Below are positions 34,540-45,651 of a stretch of DNA of 64,000 nt, one piece after another. Made by a program: the position numbers and the translations under genes. Positions within the stretch are counted from its first letter, which is position 1. Every line of letters begins with the position of its first letter. The stretch covers positions 19,828 through 83,827 of the forward strand of contig JAKSZP010014855.1 in assembly GCA_022478985.1 (NCBI GenBank), in the 5' to 3' direction. The notes below the pieces were generated by a model, which worked only from the letters and a program-made list of their open reading frames with translations, had not been told where the DNA came from and searched no databases. The stretch comes from Massospora cicadina (lineage: Eukaryota > Entomophthoromycota > Entomophthoromycetes > Entomophthorales > Entomophthoraceae).

Positions 34540-37500
34540 AAAGGAATGGCACCCCCACCAGGAAACTGCGCCAGAGCCACGTTCTTGTATGCTTTAGGTA
34601 ACTTGATAGCCATAATCGTCATGATCTTCTGAGGAGGGTAAGGAGCCTCAGGGTGGGATATGTGGAAGGCTTCAATCAGGGCCATGCAATTTGTGCAATC
34701 GCGCACCTTGACCCAACTATTTCCATAGGCTAAGTATCCTTTCCAGGCCATGAGATATTGGACTGAACGTCACAACTTGCGAGATGCCAGGATAGCCTCT
34801 ACCTCAGCTTCTTCATCATTATTGATGATGATCAGTTCTGGGTCCGTGGGAATTACACCCTTGAAGGGCAACAATTGGGAAACATGGAAAACTAGGTGCT
34901 GCTTCCAATGCGCGGGAAGCTTCAAGTGGAACGCCCCATTACCCAATACTTCCTCCACTAAGTGAGGACCCAAATGCTTACTTGTGAACTTGCGGGAAGG
35001 GGTTTGAATTTTCAAATGGTGGGTATCAAGCATGACGTAGGAGCCCACCATAAAGTCATTATCTGGAAGGTGCTTATGGTCCATAAATCGCTTATAGTTA
35101 TCAATGGCTTTGGCGAGGTGTTCCCACACTAAGGCTTGAGTTGATCATATATGGGTAGCATGATCTGCGAAAGCTTGACCTCAGGTCACAAGCATGCCCT
35201 GACTGAAAATGATGGGTTATAACCCAACGTTGCTTCATATAGTGAAAACCCCATGGATGCATGGATCCCATTATTGTATGCAAATTGAGCGAGAGGCAAG
35301 TCACCAGCCTAAGTATCTGTGCTGCTGTAGCATAGCACCGCAGGTACTGTTCGAGGTCTTGGTTAACCCGCTTGGTCTGACCATCAGACTGGGGGTGATA
35401 CGCCGTGGATTGACAGGGGGTTATCTTAAGATCAATATGAGTTCATTCCAAAATCGTGTGGTAAACTGAGTACCCCAGTCATTAATGATTTCTTGAGGAA
35501 GACTGAACATCAAAAACACATATTGTACAAAAAGACAGGGTTTCTTCCAACATAATCGTGGAAGTTCAAGGGTTAAAAAGGGAAAATTTTGTAAAGCAAT
35601 CCACCACTACCATCACCACTGTAACCCATTAGAACAGGGGAGATCAACTAAAATCTATGGACACTGAGGTCCATGGACCTTCCGCCTGCTGTAAAGGGTG
35701 TAGGAGGACATTCTTACTGAAGCGATCTGACTTGGCCCTATCACAAGTAACACAATTGACGATCCAAGCTGGGACCTCTTTGGTCAGTCCTGCCCAATTG
35801 AAGGTTCGCTTGATCAGATCAATGCATTTCTTGTTACTGGGATGTCCAATCGTGGGGGGATCATGGTGTGCGCGGAATGCTTTTGGGTGGAAGGAAGGGG
35901 GAACCCAAACACAAGAATGGAAGTAAATGAGTCCCTCTTCTAAGGAGTATTGGGAGTGTTTGGGACTTGAGTGAGCCAACTACCCGACCAACTCCACGCC
36001 CTCAGGGCAGGCGTTTGACTGACTTACACCTGGGCCAATAATGGATCATCGAGATACAACATGGCAGAGGAAACAATGGAGGGAACAATCTACAATATCT
36101 GAGTGGTAGGAATCACGGTAGCAAGATCAACTTCCTCAGGTTCTGAGGGACAGTGAGCAGGGCTATGGCTTAGGAAATCAGGAAGGACATTGAGCGCACC
36201 TTTGACAAATTCATATTTGAAGTTAAAACTGCACAGGTCCTGATAGGTTCAGGCCTGCTGGTGCGCCAATTTTTGGGGTTTGCAGAAATACAAGAGAGCT
36301 TTGTGATCCATGCGAACTGTTAGCTCATGACGAGCACCTTGCAATAAGTATTGCCAATGAGTCAAAGCCCATGCAACAACAGCCAGTTCATTGTTGTAAA
36401 TGGCCCAAGACTGCTCTGTAGTAGTGAATTTTCGGGAAAAATAAGTGACCGGATGTTCAAGACCATTGTGGTCCTGAAGCAGCACCACGCCCACGGCTAC
36501 TGATGAAGCATCACATGTGATAATATACGGTTTGGTGGGATCAGTATGTTTCAAAATGGGAGGAGACACGAACACCTCCTTGATTGATTCAAACGCCTGC
36601 TGGCATTGGGGGTCCAGCAAAACGGTACATTTTTTTCCAGTGAGGGGATGGAGCGGAGCAGCCAACTGGGAAAGTGCGGGGAAAAATTTTCAAAAAAATG
36701 ATAGTTCCCAAGAAACTCCAAATTTGCTTCTGTGTAATCAGAGTTGGCCATTCTCAGATCACATCTAATTGTTGGGAGGGATAGTGACACCTTTTTTGAG
36801 AACCAGGTTTCCGAGAAATGTGACCTCTTCCTTATAAAACTCGCACTTGGAAGCTTTGAGGAACAGCCCTGCTTTATGCAAAGCGAACACCACCGCACTC
36901 AAGTCAATAGAATGTTGTTCAGGAGTTGGAGAATGAACAAGGATATCATCAATGTATGCAATAGCACAAGAGAACTGGAGATTCCCTAACGCGTTGTCAA
37001 TCATTTGTTGAAATGTAGCGGGAGCATTTTTCAACCCAAAGGGCATTACGCAAAATTGAAAAATGCCTCACTCATTCAGATTGCAGTCAACCATTCCTGT
37101 CCTTCCATCACTTGAATTTGGTTGAAAGTGTTCACCAGATCCAGTTTTGAAAACACACGGGATTTGGCAATTGCCTGACTGATTGTCTGCTCTAAAGGCA
37201 ATGGGTAGGGATTTTTAACTGTTATTTTTTTCAAGTGACCATAATCCATGCAAGGACGGAGCGATCCATCCAATTTTCTTGCAAAGACAATAGGGGAGGT
37301 GATGGGTGAGGTTACTTTGAACAACCAACCTTTCTTTAATATATCGTCCAACCAGGTATTGAGTGCAACCTCTTCATCCGCTGTATGAGGATACAACGGG
37401 CAGTTGATGTTCACCAACTACACGGTTGTCCAAAATCCACAATCATACCTTGTATGTTTTGGAAGGTGATCCACTTTTTCCATGTCGAAGATTATCCAAT

Positions 37501-37734
37501 ATTGCATTAAGCTTTTGGGAAAATCATCGGGAATGCCCGCGGAAGTAACTAAGGTAGTGATAGAGCTGGTCCCTTGTATTTTTTTGAGGGTGTTGAAAGG
37601 GAACTCTCCCTCTGAATCATCATTTGTAAATGACAGCATATTAGACTCTAAATGAATCTTCACATGTTGTCAACGTCACCATACCACACCCAAGATCACC
37701 GGGAATACCAAGTTTGGCATAGCCAAAAAACGAT
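34540..37734 (-). pseudogene. G1 pol, second part: RT - RNase H - integrase - chromodomain
   Basis: Read from the LINE D joint leftward. The protease end with VILG..W lies near 37690. RT: 37417-37076 (KLDGSLRPCMDYG) and 37046-36765 (MPFGLKNAPATFQQ; catalytic YIDD at about 36956-36945). RNase H 36665-36249: CDASSVAVG, TYFSRK, NNELAVVAW and MDHKALLYF. Integrase: H...H...C..C zinc module (GHPSNKK..., NCVTCDRAK) in 35979-35644; core with DWGTQF near 35475; [14 protein letters not shown] near 35390, where the catalytic Glu is Lys; GPY/F-like HLGPHLVEEVLGNGAF about 34995-34945. A chromodomain-like block (AWKGYLAYGNSWV, then IEAFHISHP) spans about 34800-34640. There are stops and indels between most blocks. 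Confidence 0.88.
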
Positions 37735-37749
37735 TGCAGAAGTTATATT
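37735..37749. repeat. Target duplication of LINE D, left copy
   Basis: TGCAGAAGTTATATT, also at 43026-43040. The core 13 bases GCAGAAGTTATAT are certain. The outer T on each side may be shared by chance with the element tail or the flank. Confidence 0.9.
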
Positions 37750-37880
37750 TAAATTTATTGTGGGGAAGGCCGACCATGGGATGGACACTTCCGAATATGA
37801 CTCAGACGAGACAAAACTTAGTACCAGGGGAGGCACCCCATAGAAGCGATGCTATCTCTTGTTGCCAGCGGGAACGCCAC

Positions 37881-40800
37881 TTATGGGAAGGGGGAGGGAA
37901 CGTGTGTAGGGGGCGTAGCCACTATTGAGCACGTGTGGAGGAAGGGGTCTGATTTGATGAACCAGACTGGGAACCAGGAGGAGACCAGCTGTTGGCGACG
38001 TGGTGGGAGATATCCAAACATCCACACTTGAAAGTGATCCACCAAATGAGACCGGAATCTGTGGACAGCTTCAGGGAGGGTGGGTATGGATCCGGCGATG
38101 GCATCCAAGACAATCGTGTGGATAGTCCACATGGCGATTGCAACCACCAGAGCACAAAGGGAGGGTGGGAGGGGGGAGGCCATTGATGAAGCAAACATAT
38201 CTCTTGACAGACTGAAGGGATGTGTTTGATCATAGCCTAGCAGACGTTGGACTTCGCGCCATATTACTTTAGAGGTGGGGCACTTCTCCAGGCGGTGAAA
38301 CAGCGTTCCATACTGGCCACACACGACACAGGATGAGTGTAAAGCATTAGAGCGCTCAGCTGTATGATACACCCGCCTCAGGCAGCGCCACACATGGGAG
38401 CGGACTTGAGGCTGCAACAGAGGATGGTGTGCGTATTTCCAGATAGTCTTTTGGGTCTCAGTGGAATAAGGGATGTCCATCATGTCCAGGTAGTCCACCC
38501 TGGATAGGACTTGGGGTCGAATGGGGATCACGCCATCATGGATGGGTAGCCCCTGTACCTCTTGTGTGAACTGAGGAGAGGGGCGGCCTCTTCGGGTTGT
38601 ATGTCCACTAATAAGAATTCTCCACTCTGCGCTTCGCATGGAGAGTAGGATTCGTTTGTAGTGGGTTTTGGTCCCGTGAGGACCTGTGGCTGATGTGTGT
38701 GATGCGAGGTATTTCATCAGGGAGTGGAGGTTTGATGGATTGTTGAGGCCCAAGGCTCGGGAGAAGTTGGAGCAGGCCGCGCGGGACCAGTGTTGGGATG
38801 GGAGTGTAGGAGCAGTGACGGCCGCAATCCAGGTGCCCAGGATCTTGGCGGCATGAGCTTTGAAGTCGAGTAGGCCCATGCCACCTTGATGATGAGGGCC
38901 AAACATGACCTCTAGCCGTACTGGTGGAGGGCGGCCTGACCAAAGCCAACCTTGTAGCAAAGCATACAGGGATTTGAAGAAGCTTGGGGAGAAGGGGATG
39001 GCATGGGCTCCGAACCAGACTTTGGATAGGAGCATAGAGTTGGCAAGAACAACCCTGCCAGTGAGGGTAGTAGGGTGGGCTCTGAGAGAGGCGATCCGCT
39101 TCGTCACGTTGTCCAGTATATGGCACTCCATTACTGCTGACGCGTATCCACCTGCCTCCAACCACACGCCCAGATGGCGTACCGGTCCTATGGTAGGTCG
39201 TGGCACAAAGGGGAGCACCAGTGGAGCGGTGTATTTTGAGTTAGTAAGGCGTGGACATGGGCGAGCAGATGGGCTGGGTTGGGAACTACTTGCTGGAGCC
39301 CAGCAGTTCTGAAACCGACCAAGGAGGATGATTTCAGTTTTGGAGGCGTTCAGTGCCACGTTGCTTACCCGGGAATATTCCTGGATGAGGGCTTCAAGCG
39401 CGCGTGCATCTTTGTTATTAGACACCCCCACCACGCAATCATCTGCAAATGCCCTCATCTTGACTGGGGTTTGGCCTGGCACATGGACCCCAGTGAGTTG
39501 GGCATTCACATTTCGCAGTAGTGGGTCAAGGCTGAAGTTGTATAATAGTGGGCTCAGGGGGTCCCCTTGTCGCAGGCCCCTTTGAGGATGGACTACTTCC
39601 GTTAGGAAACCTGGGCCGCGCACTGCCATTGTTGCAGATTCCGTGAGCAGCATCACCCAGTTAATGAAGCGGGGAGGTAGGCGGAATTGTTGGAGGCAGG
39701 CCCTAAGGTATCCCCAGTTTACTCTATCATAGTCCTTTTGTTGGTCCAAGAATACAAGTGCCCCAGAGGCTGTGGACTGACACACATTAGCCACAGAGTG
39801 CACATTATCCCAAATTGACCTTCTGGAGATGAAACCAATTTGTTCTGGAGAGATGGTGGCAGATGCTACAGTCCCTAAATGGTTAGCCATGATTTTTGTT
39901 AAAATTTTGGTGTCTGTGTTTGTTAGAGAAATGGGGCGCCAGTTGGCTAAGTCTAGCCTATCCCCTTTCTTGAAGAGTGTGACTGTAAAGGCCTCATGTC
40001 CTCCTGGTAGGAGGCGCATTTCCAACAGGCTTTGGTTGAGTGAGGCTAGCAGCAATGGGCATATATTTAAAATATTTTTGTAGAACTCATATGGAATGCC
40101 ATCTGGGCCTGGGCATTTTCAGTTTGGCGCACCGCGAATGGTAGTACATAATTCATTTGGAGTAAATAAATTCATTATTTCCGGGTATCAGAAAATGGTG
40201 CAGATATGAGCTCTGTCAAGAAATTCCGCCATTTCAGCCAGCTGAATTGGTTCAGCTCGGTATAACTTGGAGTAATATCTTTACGTTTTGATTGCCACTT
40301 CAGCCGGTGTATCCACAATAGAATTATCCGATCTTCACACCTGTGTGCAGGCCACGCTCTGGCGTGGTGCAAATTTTTTTTTGAAGAAGTATGCGGTGCA
40401 CTTGTCGCCTTTAGTGATGCGTGTGGCCCTGTATTGGACACAAACCCGATGATTGTGTTGCCTTTCAAGTGCGTTGAGGTGGGCTGCTGCCTCTGCCCAC
40501 TTCTGGCCCCATGCAGGGCTATATCCTGAGGCTGGAATGTTGGACTTCAAGTGGGCCAATTCTGCCAGCGCACGCGATATAACCACTGATGTGGCTCGTG
40601 AGCGTCTGGATGAGAGATGGCGATAGTGGCGGATGGTGTCTTCTTTGAAAGTTGCCCATGTGGAAATGGGGTCCGTGCAAAATGGTGCAACAAACAACTT
40701 TGCCAAAGTTGCCTCTTCCACCCACGTGGAAAATCCTGGCGACGCGAGCTCTGGGGGGAAGATTTTGCACCAATGTGGGGCCTTTGCAACTGTGACAGGT

Positions 40801-41507
40801 AAGTGGTATGTTATTGAGACCAGTCGGTGGTCGGAGAATTCCATTTTCATTGTTTTGAAGTGGGAAATGTGGGGTTGGAATTTCGCCGGTGCTAGAATAA
40901 GGTCGATGCGGGTCATGGACCTTAATTGGCCGTTGTGGATGTGGGGATGCATCATGTTTTCGAGCAGTGGGGCATGTCATGGCAGCGCATCCATTAACCC
41001 AAGGGTGGCTTTTAGAACGCGTAGTTCTACGTGACCCTGTGGGGCATGGGGTGAGGGTGGCCACCAGTCCGTTGGTGAGGTTAGCCAACAGTTCATGTCG
41101 CCAATTAGGAAAGAATCAGGGGGTAATGGGAGGGATTTGACTGACGAGAAAAATTCCTGACGCTCTTGTGCACCGTTTGGGGCGTAAATGTTGACAATTG
41201 TGTGTGCAACATCAGCCCATGAGAAGGTGACAATGAGCACTCGGTCATTTAGGAATGTTTTTGAAGATGTAAATTTAAAAAATTGTTTTTCTGAATTAGC
41301 ACCCCACAGTGCTTCGACCAAAAGGATAGGGATGGTAGGAGCATTGTTTTCCAAGCTTCCTTGGAACCTCGTGGACAGTGGGTTTCCTGGATGGCCAGGA
41401 TATCCACGGGTAAATTGTTTTGTTAAAAACTCAGTTTCCTAGCCCGGGATGGGGAGGCCTTGAGTCCGGCAATATTCAGCGACCCCTAGAGTGAAGGTTT
41501 CCCCCAT
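37881..41507 (-). pseudogene. LINE D ORF2: endonuclease - RT - zf-RVT, with a 724-codon intact C-terminal part
   Basis: ATG at 41505-41507, with a one-base indel a few codons later. The endonuclease is readable in 41354-40977 (NIYAPNGAQERQ; GDMNCW). Its end (SDHR near 40850) is in another frame (40955-40335). From 40055 to 37881 the frame is fully open: RT with RLDLANWRPISL, IGFISRRSIWDN, GLRQGDPLSPLLYNFS, and catalytic FADD at about 39450-39439. Then come the thumb/connection and a zf-RVT finger CVVCGQYGTLFHRLEKCP at about 38335-38280. It ends in VPSPFP plus a short tail. The family reaction is target-primed reverse transcription at a nicked site. At least three frame breaks lie upstream, so the complete protein is not encoded. 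Confidence 0.88.
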
Positions 41508-41509
41508 CA

Positions 41510-42942
41510 CACCTAAGGTGCGAGGGGGTGGGCCCCCTGGCCCACCAGCCTCTTCCAGGTCCCCACGGGTTTTCACAGCAGTGTGGGTATTAGCAGCAAC
41601 GCTATTGGGGTTTTTGTTCTTTTTTTGCAGAAAGAGTCGCGTTGGCTTTGGCCTTCACTTTTTGTTTTCCCGACGTCGGACGAATTTTTTGCGGTGCGGA
41701 TAAGTTTGGTGCACCGTCGAGTGGGGCAAAAATTTTTTTTTTCAGTTGGGATAGGTCCCAAGTCAGTTTCGATTGGGGCTTGGGTGCAGCGATTGGGTGA
41801 GATTGAATTTTCCATTGGATCCTCAGATTGAGTGGCCCATTCGGCATGGGCCTCCCAATCTGATTGGGTGATGGATTCCTGAGTTGCTTCCACTGCGAAG
41901 GTCTCCATGTCCTCCTGGTGTTGTGAGTTTGGGATGGTGGTGGTGACCTTGGCCGCTTCCTTGGCCGCGGTCCTATGGGCCTGCTTGGCCTTCTTCCACT
42001 CCTTTGGGGAGATAGGCTTTACCAATAGGTAGCAGCCTTGTGCTCCCCACGGGAAAGCCTCCTTGGTGCTTGCAGTTGGTTTGTAGTACGCCTCTCCGCT
42101 GGCCATGGCCCCGAGGGGTTCTCTTGATATGTAACACCCTCTTTGATGGGGCACGCATGTGCCTTATGGCCGAACGCATCACAGTGGGTGCAAATGGGGG
42201 GCGCGCTGCCCACGGTTACCCAGAATGGGTGGGTGGTGTGCCCTGCGATGTCAATAAAGGTGGAGTGTGGGATCTGGGTTAGGTCCTTCGCGATCTCCTC
42301 AGTTGGGGTTAGAACTGCGATGGCTTTGCCAGTGAACAGGTGTGGCATCAGCGTGAAACGTTGCATTTTGAAAGATTGTGTTTCAGCGTATATGGCGAGA
42401 CCTTCTTTCAGGTGTTGATCCAAAATGTCACGTTTTACCATAGTAGGCAAAAATGTCAAAGGTGATGAAAATTTGGTTTGATTTTGTCCATCTGGTGCAT
42501 TTAGTTTTGATGACCCATTGCCCTTTGGGGAGGTCAACCACTACGCGCACTGCTGCAGCCTTGTCTGCTGCTATTTTGCTTTCAAAACCTAGGTCCAGCC
42601 AACCGCATGACATGGAGTGAGGTGCAACATACACCGCGGTCAGGAAAATTTTGTGTACATCTTCACAAAATTTTTCCCATAGGGCCGTTTTTTGGATGTC
42701 CAGATACACATGGACTCCGAATTCCACCGACGAAAGTGGCTGGGAATGTGGCGTGTTGATGTACTGGTTGCATCGTGCTTGCCATGCGAGTATCTCCGGG
42801 GAAATTGTGATAGCCAGTTTTTTTAGATTTTTTTCTATTCCACCGGATTCTCTGGGGCGTTTTCAAACGTTAGAGGCCGCGGGCCTTCCGCCTGCTCCTC
42901 TTGCCTTGCTTGCCCAACTGCTCCCAGACATGGGCGCAGACT
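41510..42942 (-). pseudogene. LINE D ORF1, CCHC RNA-binding protein, frameshifted
   Basis: The start ATG at about 42942 matches 2807 and 28144. Open pieces in order are 42866-42663, 42727-42428, 42537-42019 and 42154-41573, in changing frames. The first contains GGIEKNLKK-type basic sequence upstream of QARCNQYINT. The second has WTKSNQIF. The third carries MPHLFTGKAIAVL and the intact knuckle CTHCDAFGHKAHACP (about 42190-42145). The fourth has the Ala/Lys helix KAKQAHRTAAKEAAK. The end near the ORF2 start lacks the usual TAA (TTA here), but that frame is already broken upstream. Confidence 0.8.
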
Positions 42943-43025
42943 AATCCCCTCTATGAGATTATCAAACTAGATTTAGTCTTGAATTAAATGGGTTGCAAAA
43001 GTGTTTGCAACAAGAAAGAAAAGTC

Positions 43026-43040
43026 TGCAGAAGTTATATT
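43026..43040. repeat. Target duplication of LINE D, right copy
   Basis: TGCAGAAGTTATATT, identical to 37735-37749. It abuts the LINE D 5' end. Confidence 0.9.
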
Positions 43041-43610
43041 GGTGGATTGAGAGGTGTATCTACTGATGAATGATATACAAAGACTGGTAAGTAGATGAGG
43101 CCACCATTACTGAGGAGCTCACATCCATTTTCAGTTTTAATTGCTGTGCCAATTCAACACTCATGAAGTTCCCCGCTGCTCCAGTATCCACCAGAGCTTT
43201 GAAGGAGACATGATGTGGACCAATACTGATTTTCATAGGGACAAGGAAATAAGCGAAATTCTGTTTATTGGGAGATTTGGCTGACTAATAAATGACTGAA
43301 GAAATAACGGGTATGTCAGGACCAGGATCAGGGTTCTTAGCTGGGGTGACAGTTGAAAGTACGAGTTTGGGGAAAATCATTTCCTCTGTCTGGGCTTGAA
43401 CAGAATCATCAATAGTTAACTCCAAAAACGCCAACTCAGACTTGAGGGGTTATGGAAGGGTTGGCACCCACGTCACCTGCTATTTTGATGACAGGCACAT
43501 CATCTACATCTTCGTTAGGAAATCCTATCATAAAGTTCCCCTTCTGATACGGGGAAATGTGGCGAGGTAACGCTTTGATAGTAGTTGCAGTGGCACATAT
43601 TTGATCTACT
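43041..43610 (-). pseudogene. G1 pol, first part: retropepsin-type protease
   Basis: The minus strand encodes ALVDTGAAGNFMS at about 43195-43160. This is the aspartic protease active-site signature (DTGA) followed by the hydrophobic-polar pattern of Gypsy proteases. Upstream, around 43560-43480, the reading ISPYQKGNFMIGFPNEDVDDVP is coherent, with a frame change between. The protease frame is cut at 43025 by LINE D and resumes at about 37734. Protease processing of Gag-Pol is family knowledge. Confidence 0.75.
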
Positions 43611-43615
43611 GATTT

Positions 43616-44548
43616 CTAAATGGTAGACCAGACCACGTGATGAGCGGAAACTGAATCCAAGCTCACTCTAAAGACTACCTGAAGCATATTGATAGATAGG
43701 CCTGAAGCGGGAGCCAGCTCACAAAAGGTAGAAATCAGAGAAATCAAACTAGGGGCTTTGGCCATGGCAAGGAGCAGTCTGAATAAGTGGTCTGATTGGG
43801 ACACAAGGGGTTTTAAGGCGGCCGATACAACAGCCATCAGGGGGATGGAGTCTCCTTCTTGTGAGAAAGAACGCAAAAGTCTTCTCACCCAATGGCAGGC
43901 ATCTCCATCCACAGCATCTAACAACGCAAGCCCTTGTTGGGCATGAGATATCGCAGAAGCATTATTGAGTGTGATTGTTGTCTGCATTTGTACTTCAGCA
44001 AGAGTGTCGAGAACCTGATTGGTGATCTCTTGGGAGGGGATACTTGATCCTTTTCCCAGGCCAGAGGAAGTAAGAGAAGATGCAGTCTGCACATCTTGGG
44101 TGGTTTGAAGAAGGTTTCCCAAAAAAGAGCAGATGCTTCTCCCAAAGTCAAAAAGTGACCAAATGAACAAAGAACAACACACAACTGATTGTATGTTCAT
44201 CTGGTAGAGGGTAACCCCTGCAGCGCCCAATTTGAAAATTAAGGCAGAGGTGGCTAGAAGTAATGGTTGGTCAATTATGTCATGGAAACGGCAGAAGAAG
44301 TTTAGACTGGTCTGCCAGTCAGGATGCGTGAAAATCCAAAAAGCAAGCCAGAATTCCAGAGGCATTGCCGACCATACAACTTGATATGGAGCCAGGAAAT
44401 GTGATACCATGAAGTGGTGGTGCAACAACAGGGTAAGGAGTATCCCAACGACAAACCACACTGAACCCATTCCCAACTCAGTGGTTCTAACTGCATGATG
44501 TGGGATTACTGGGATAGTTTCGACGAGATTTTTGGCTTGAGAGGCCAA
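43616..44548 (-). CDS. G1 gag-position ORF (310 codons), beginning inside the LTR
   Basis: An uninterrupted frame from an ATG at 44548, about 270 bp inside the 5' LTR, through the LTR edge (44278) to a TAG at 43616. The part after the LTR (from about residue 91) sits where gag is expected. It is Leu/Ser-rich, with a hydrophobic segment early on and a helix-like stretch including GDACHWVRRLLRSF, but no CCHC knuckle and no gag motif I can name. If translation starts after the possible primer site, MNIQSV at about 44197 is an alternative start. The LTR part could be fortuitously open. Function as gag is inferred from position only. Confidence 0.45.
   Translation of the reverse strand: MASQAKNLVETIPVIPHHAVRTTELGMGSVWFVVGILLTLLLHHHFMVSHFLAPYQVVWSAMPLEFWLAFWIFTHPDWQTSLNFFCRFHDIIDQPLLLATSALIFKLGAAGVTLYQMNIQSVVCCSLFIWSLFDFGRSICSFLGNLLQTTQDVQTASSLTSSGLGKGSSIPSQEITNQVLDTLAEVQMQTTITLNNASAISHAQQGLALLDAVDGDACHWVRRLLRSFSQEGDSIPLMAVVSAALKPLVSQSDHLFRLLLAMAKAPSLISLISTFCELAPASGLSINMLQVVFRVSLDSVSAHHVVWSTI
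44213..44229 (-). other. Possible G1 primer-binding site (tRNA-like), displaced 48 bp from the LTR
   Basis: The minus strand reads TGGGCGCTGCAGGGGTT. Its complement ends in CCA and looks like a tRNA T-arm plus acceptor 3' strand. Primer sites normally abut the 5' LTR within a few bases. Here 48 nt intervene if the LTR ends at 44278, as the homology and outer ends demand. It could be chance. Confidence 0.4.
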
Positions 44549-45646
44549 CTCATTGGGGGCGATAGGGAGATGGATTCTTTCTTTTCATTGTTGTACATAG
44601 GGCCATAAGATCCCCATGTATTGTTGTCAGAAGTTCATAAGTGTGGGGTTGTAAAACCAAAAATGTCAGACTCGCTGGGCCCAATCGGTGATAGAGGGAG
44701 CCATGGTGACCAAAAGAATTGGTAAAGTCCACCCAGAGTGCGGGGCGATGGACCACTAGGGAAATGCCATCTTGGATGCAGTCAGAATGGAAAATGGAAA
44801 AAAATTGATTTTTTAGGCAAAAATTTATTTGGAAAGGAAAGTAAGAAAATCGACCAACAATTTTCTCAGTGCCATGCAACTGATTAAATAGTAGTCAATT
44901 GGGTAGTGACAGGATGGGGTCAGGACCCACAAATTTGACCTAACCAGCAAATTGTTTGGGAATGGGTGGGTTTATTCTTTGGAAACTGACATCGCAAAAT
45001 TTGGCAGTGGGCCAAGTCTCTGTCAGTTTGACCTCAAATGTCTGAACCAGGGCTTGACTACGTTTCTGATAATTAGCACAATGACGTTTATCCTAACGGG
45101 TGACAGAAATCCCCCAAGGCCATCCCATATAGGGACAGGTCCATTTGGTTGGGAACGGGTTTGGGAAGGCCAACCCACCCGCGCTCAGTCATCTAACTAT
45201 TTGTTTGGTTAACAGCAGCACATTGGGCACAACGCCCAAATTGCTATCAGAGGGCTTTGAACCCTTGTCGATGGCACCCAATATTTGTTCTACTGGTTTA
45301 ATGATTGAATTGGAACTGTCGGGCAATCCAGCCAATATCTCTTCATGCTTTTACAGCCATTCAAATTTTGGGCATCAGCCAGATTGCTGGCCAAATTAGA
45401 TCCAACCAATTTCAATTCGGTAATCTCAGCACAGATTTCACTAATTCCTCACAACGGTTCTACTGAGGTAAGTGTGGGCATTGGGGGTGGGATCCAAAGC
45501 GGACGAGCTGTTACCCATCGCTCATCTACTACATGAGCGAGATCACCCTGAGTGATGAGAGTTACCGCCATCCTCTTTGGTGTCTTTTTATTTAGGAATG
45601 AGAAGATGACCTGATCGAGAGCCAAAGGACATTCCTGAGACTTCCA
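44278..45646 (-). repeat. G1 5' LTR (1369 bp)
   Basis: Partner of 33152-34521. Plus strand TGTCATGGAAACGG ... GAGACTTCCA. Its outer edge is followed by the duplication CCTTT and then by the displaced tail of LINE C. It contains a second open frame (44879-44550, minus, 109 codons) just upstream of the gag-position ORF. Confidence 0.92.
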
Positions 45647-45651
45647 CCTTT
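45647..45651. repeat. 5-bp target duplication of G1, right copy
   Basis: CCTTT directly after the LTR end CA, followed by ACACGTTCC of LINE C. Partner of 33147-33151. Confidence 0.92.

Larger units (their letters stand above)
37750..43025 (-). mobile_element. LINE copy D (subfamily I), full length, best preserved
   Basis: A 5276-bp element inside G1. Its 5' end on the minus strand is GACTTTTCTTTCTTGTTGC and its 3' tail is CCACAATAAATTTA. It is bordered by a 13-15 bp duplication. It split the G1 pol frame between protease and RT, so it inserted after G1. Gene order is ORF1 (about 42942-41510) then ORF2 (41507-37881). It has the longest intact reading frame of the window (724 codons) and the fewest lesions among the five LINE copies, in line with being the youngest. 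Confidence 0.95.
33152..45646 (-). mobile_element. G1: Ty3/Gypsy chromovirus, complete with both LTRs, carrying nested LINE D
   Basis: A 12.5-kb unit, about 7.2 kb without LINE D. It is transcribed right to left: 5' LTR (44278-45646), gag-position ORF, protease (DTGA), LINE D insertion, RT (YIDD), RNase H, integrase (HHCC, core, GPY/F), chromodomain, polypurine tract, 3' LTR (33152-34521). The ends are TG...CA, with the 5-bp duplication CCTTT on both sides, inside the ORF2 end of LINE C. The LTRs differ by roughly 8 percent over the first 300 bp counted by eye, mostly transitions, so it is not a recent insertion. Chromodomain integrases belong to the chromovirus clade. Confidence 0.93.

Noticed and set aside
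38905..39312. 135-codon open stretch on the plus strand
   Set aside because: It is the antisense shadow of the LINE D RT frame (37881-40055). It has no motif of its own.
40633..41034. 133-codon plus-strand open stretch
   Set aside because: Antisense of the LINE D endonuclease region.
44211..44229. A tRNA gene suggested by AACCCCTGCAGCGCCCA
   Set aside because: Only the 3' quarter of a tRNA is suggested. There is no D-arm or anticodon arm upstream, so it is treated as a possible primer site only.
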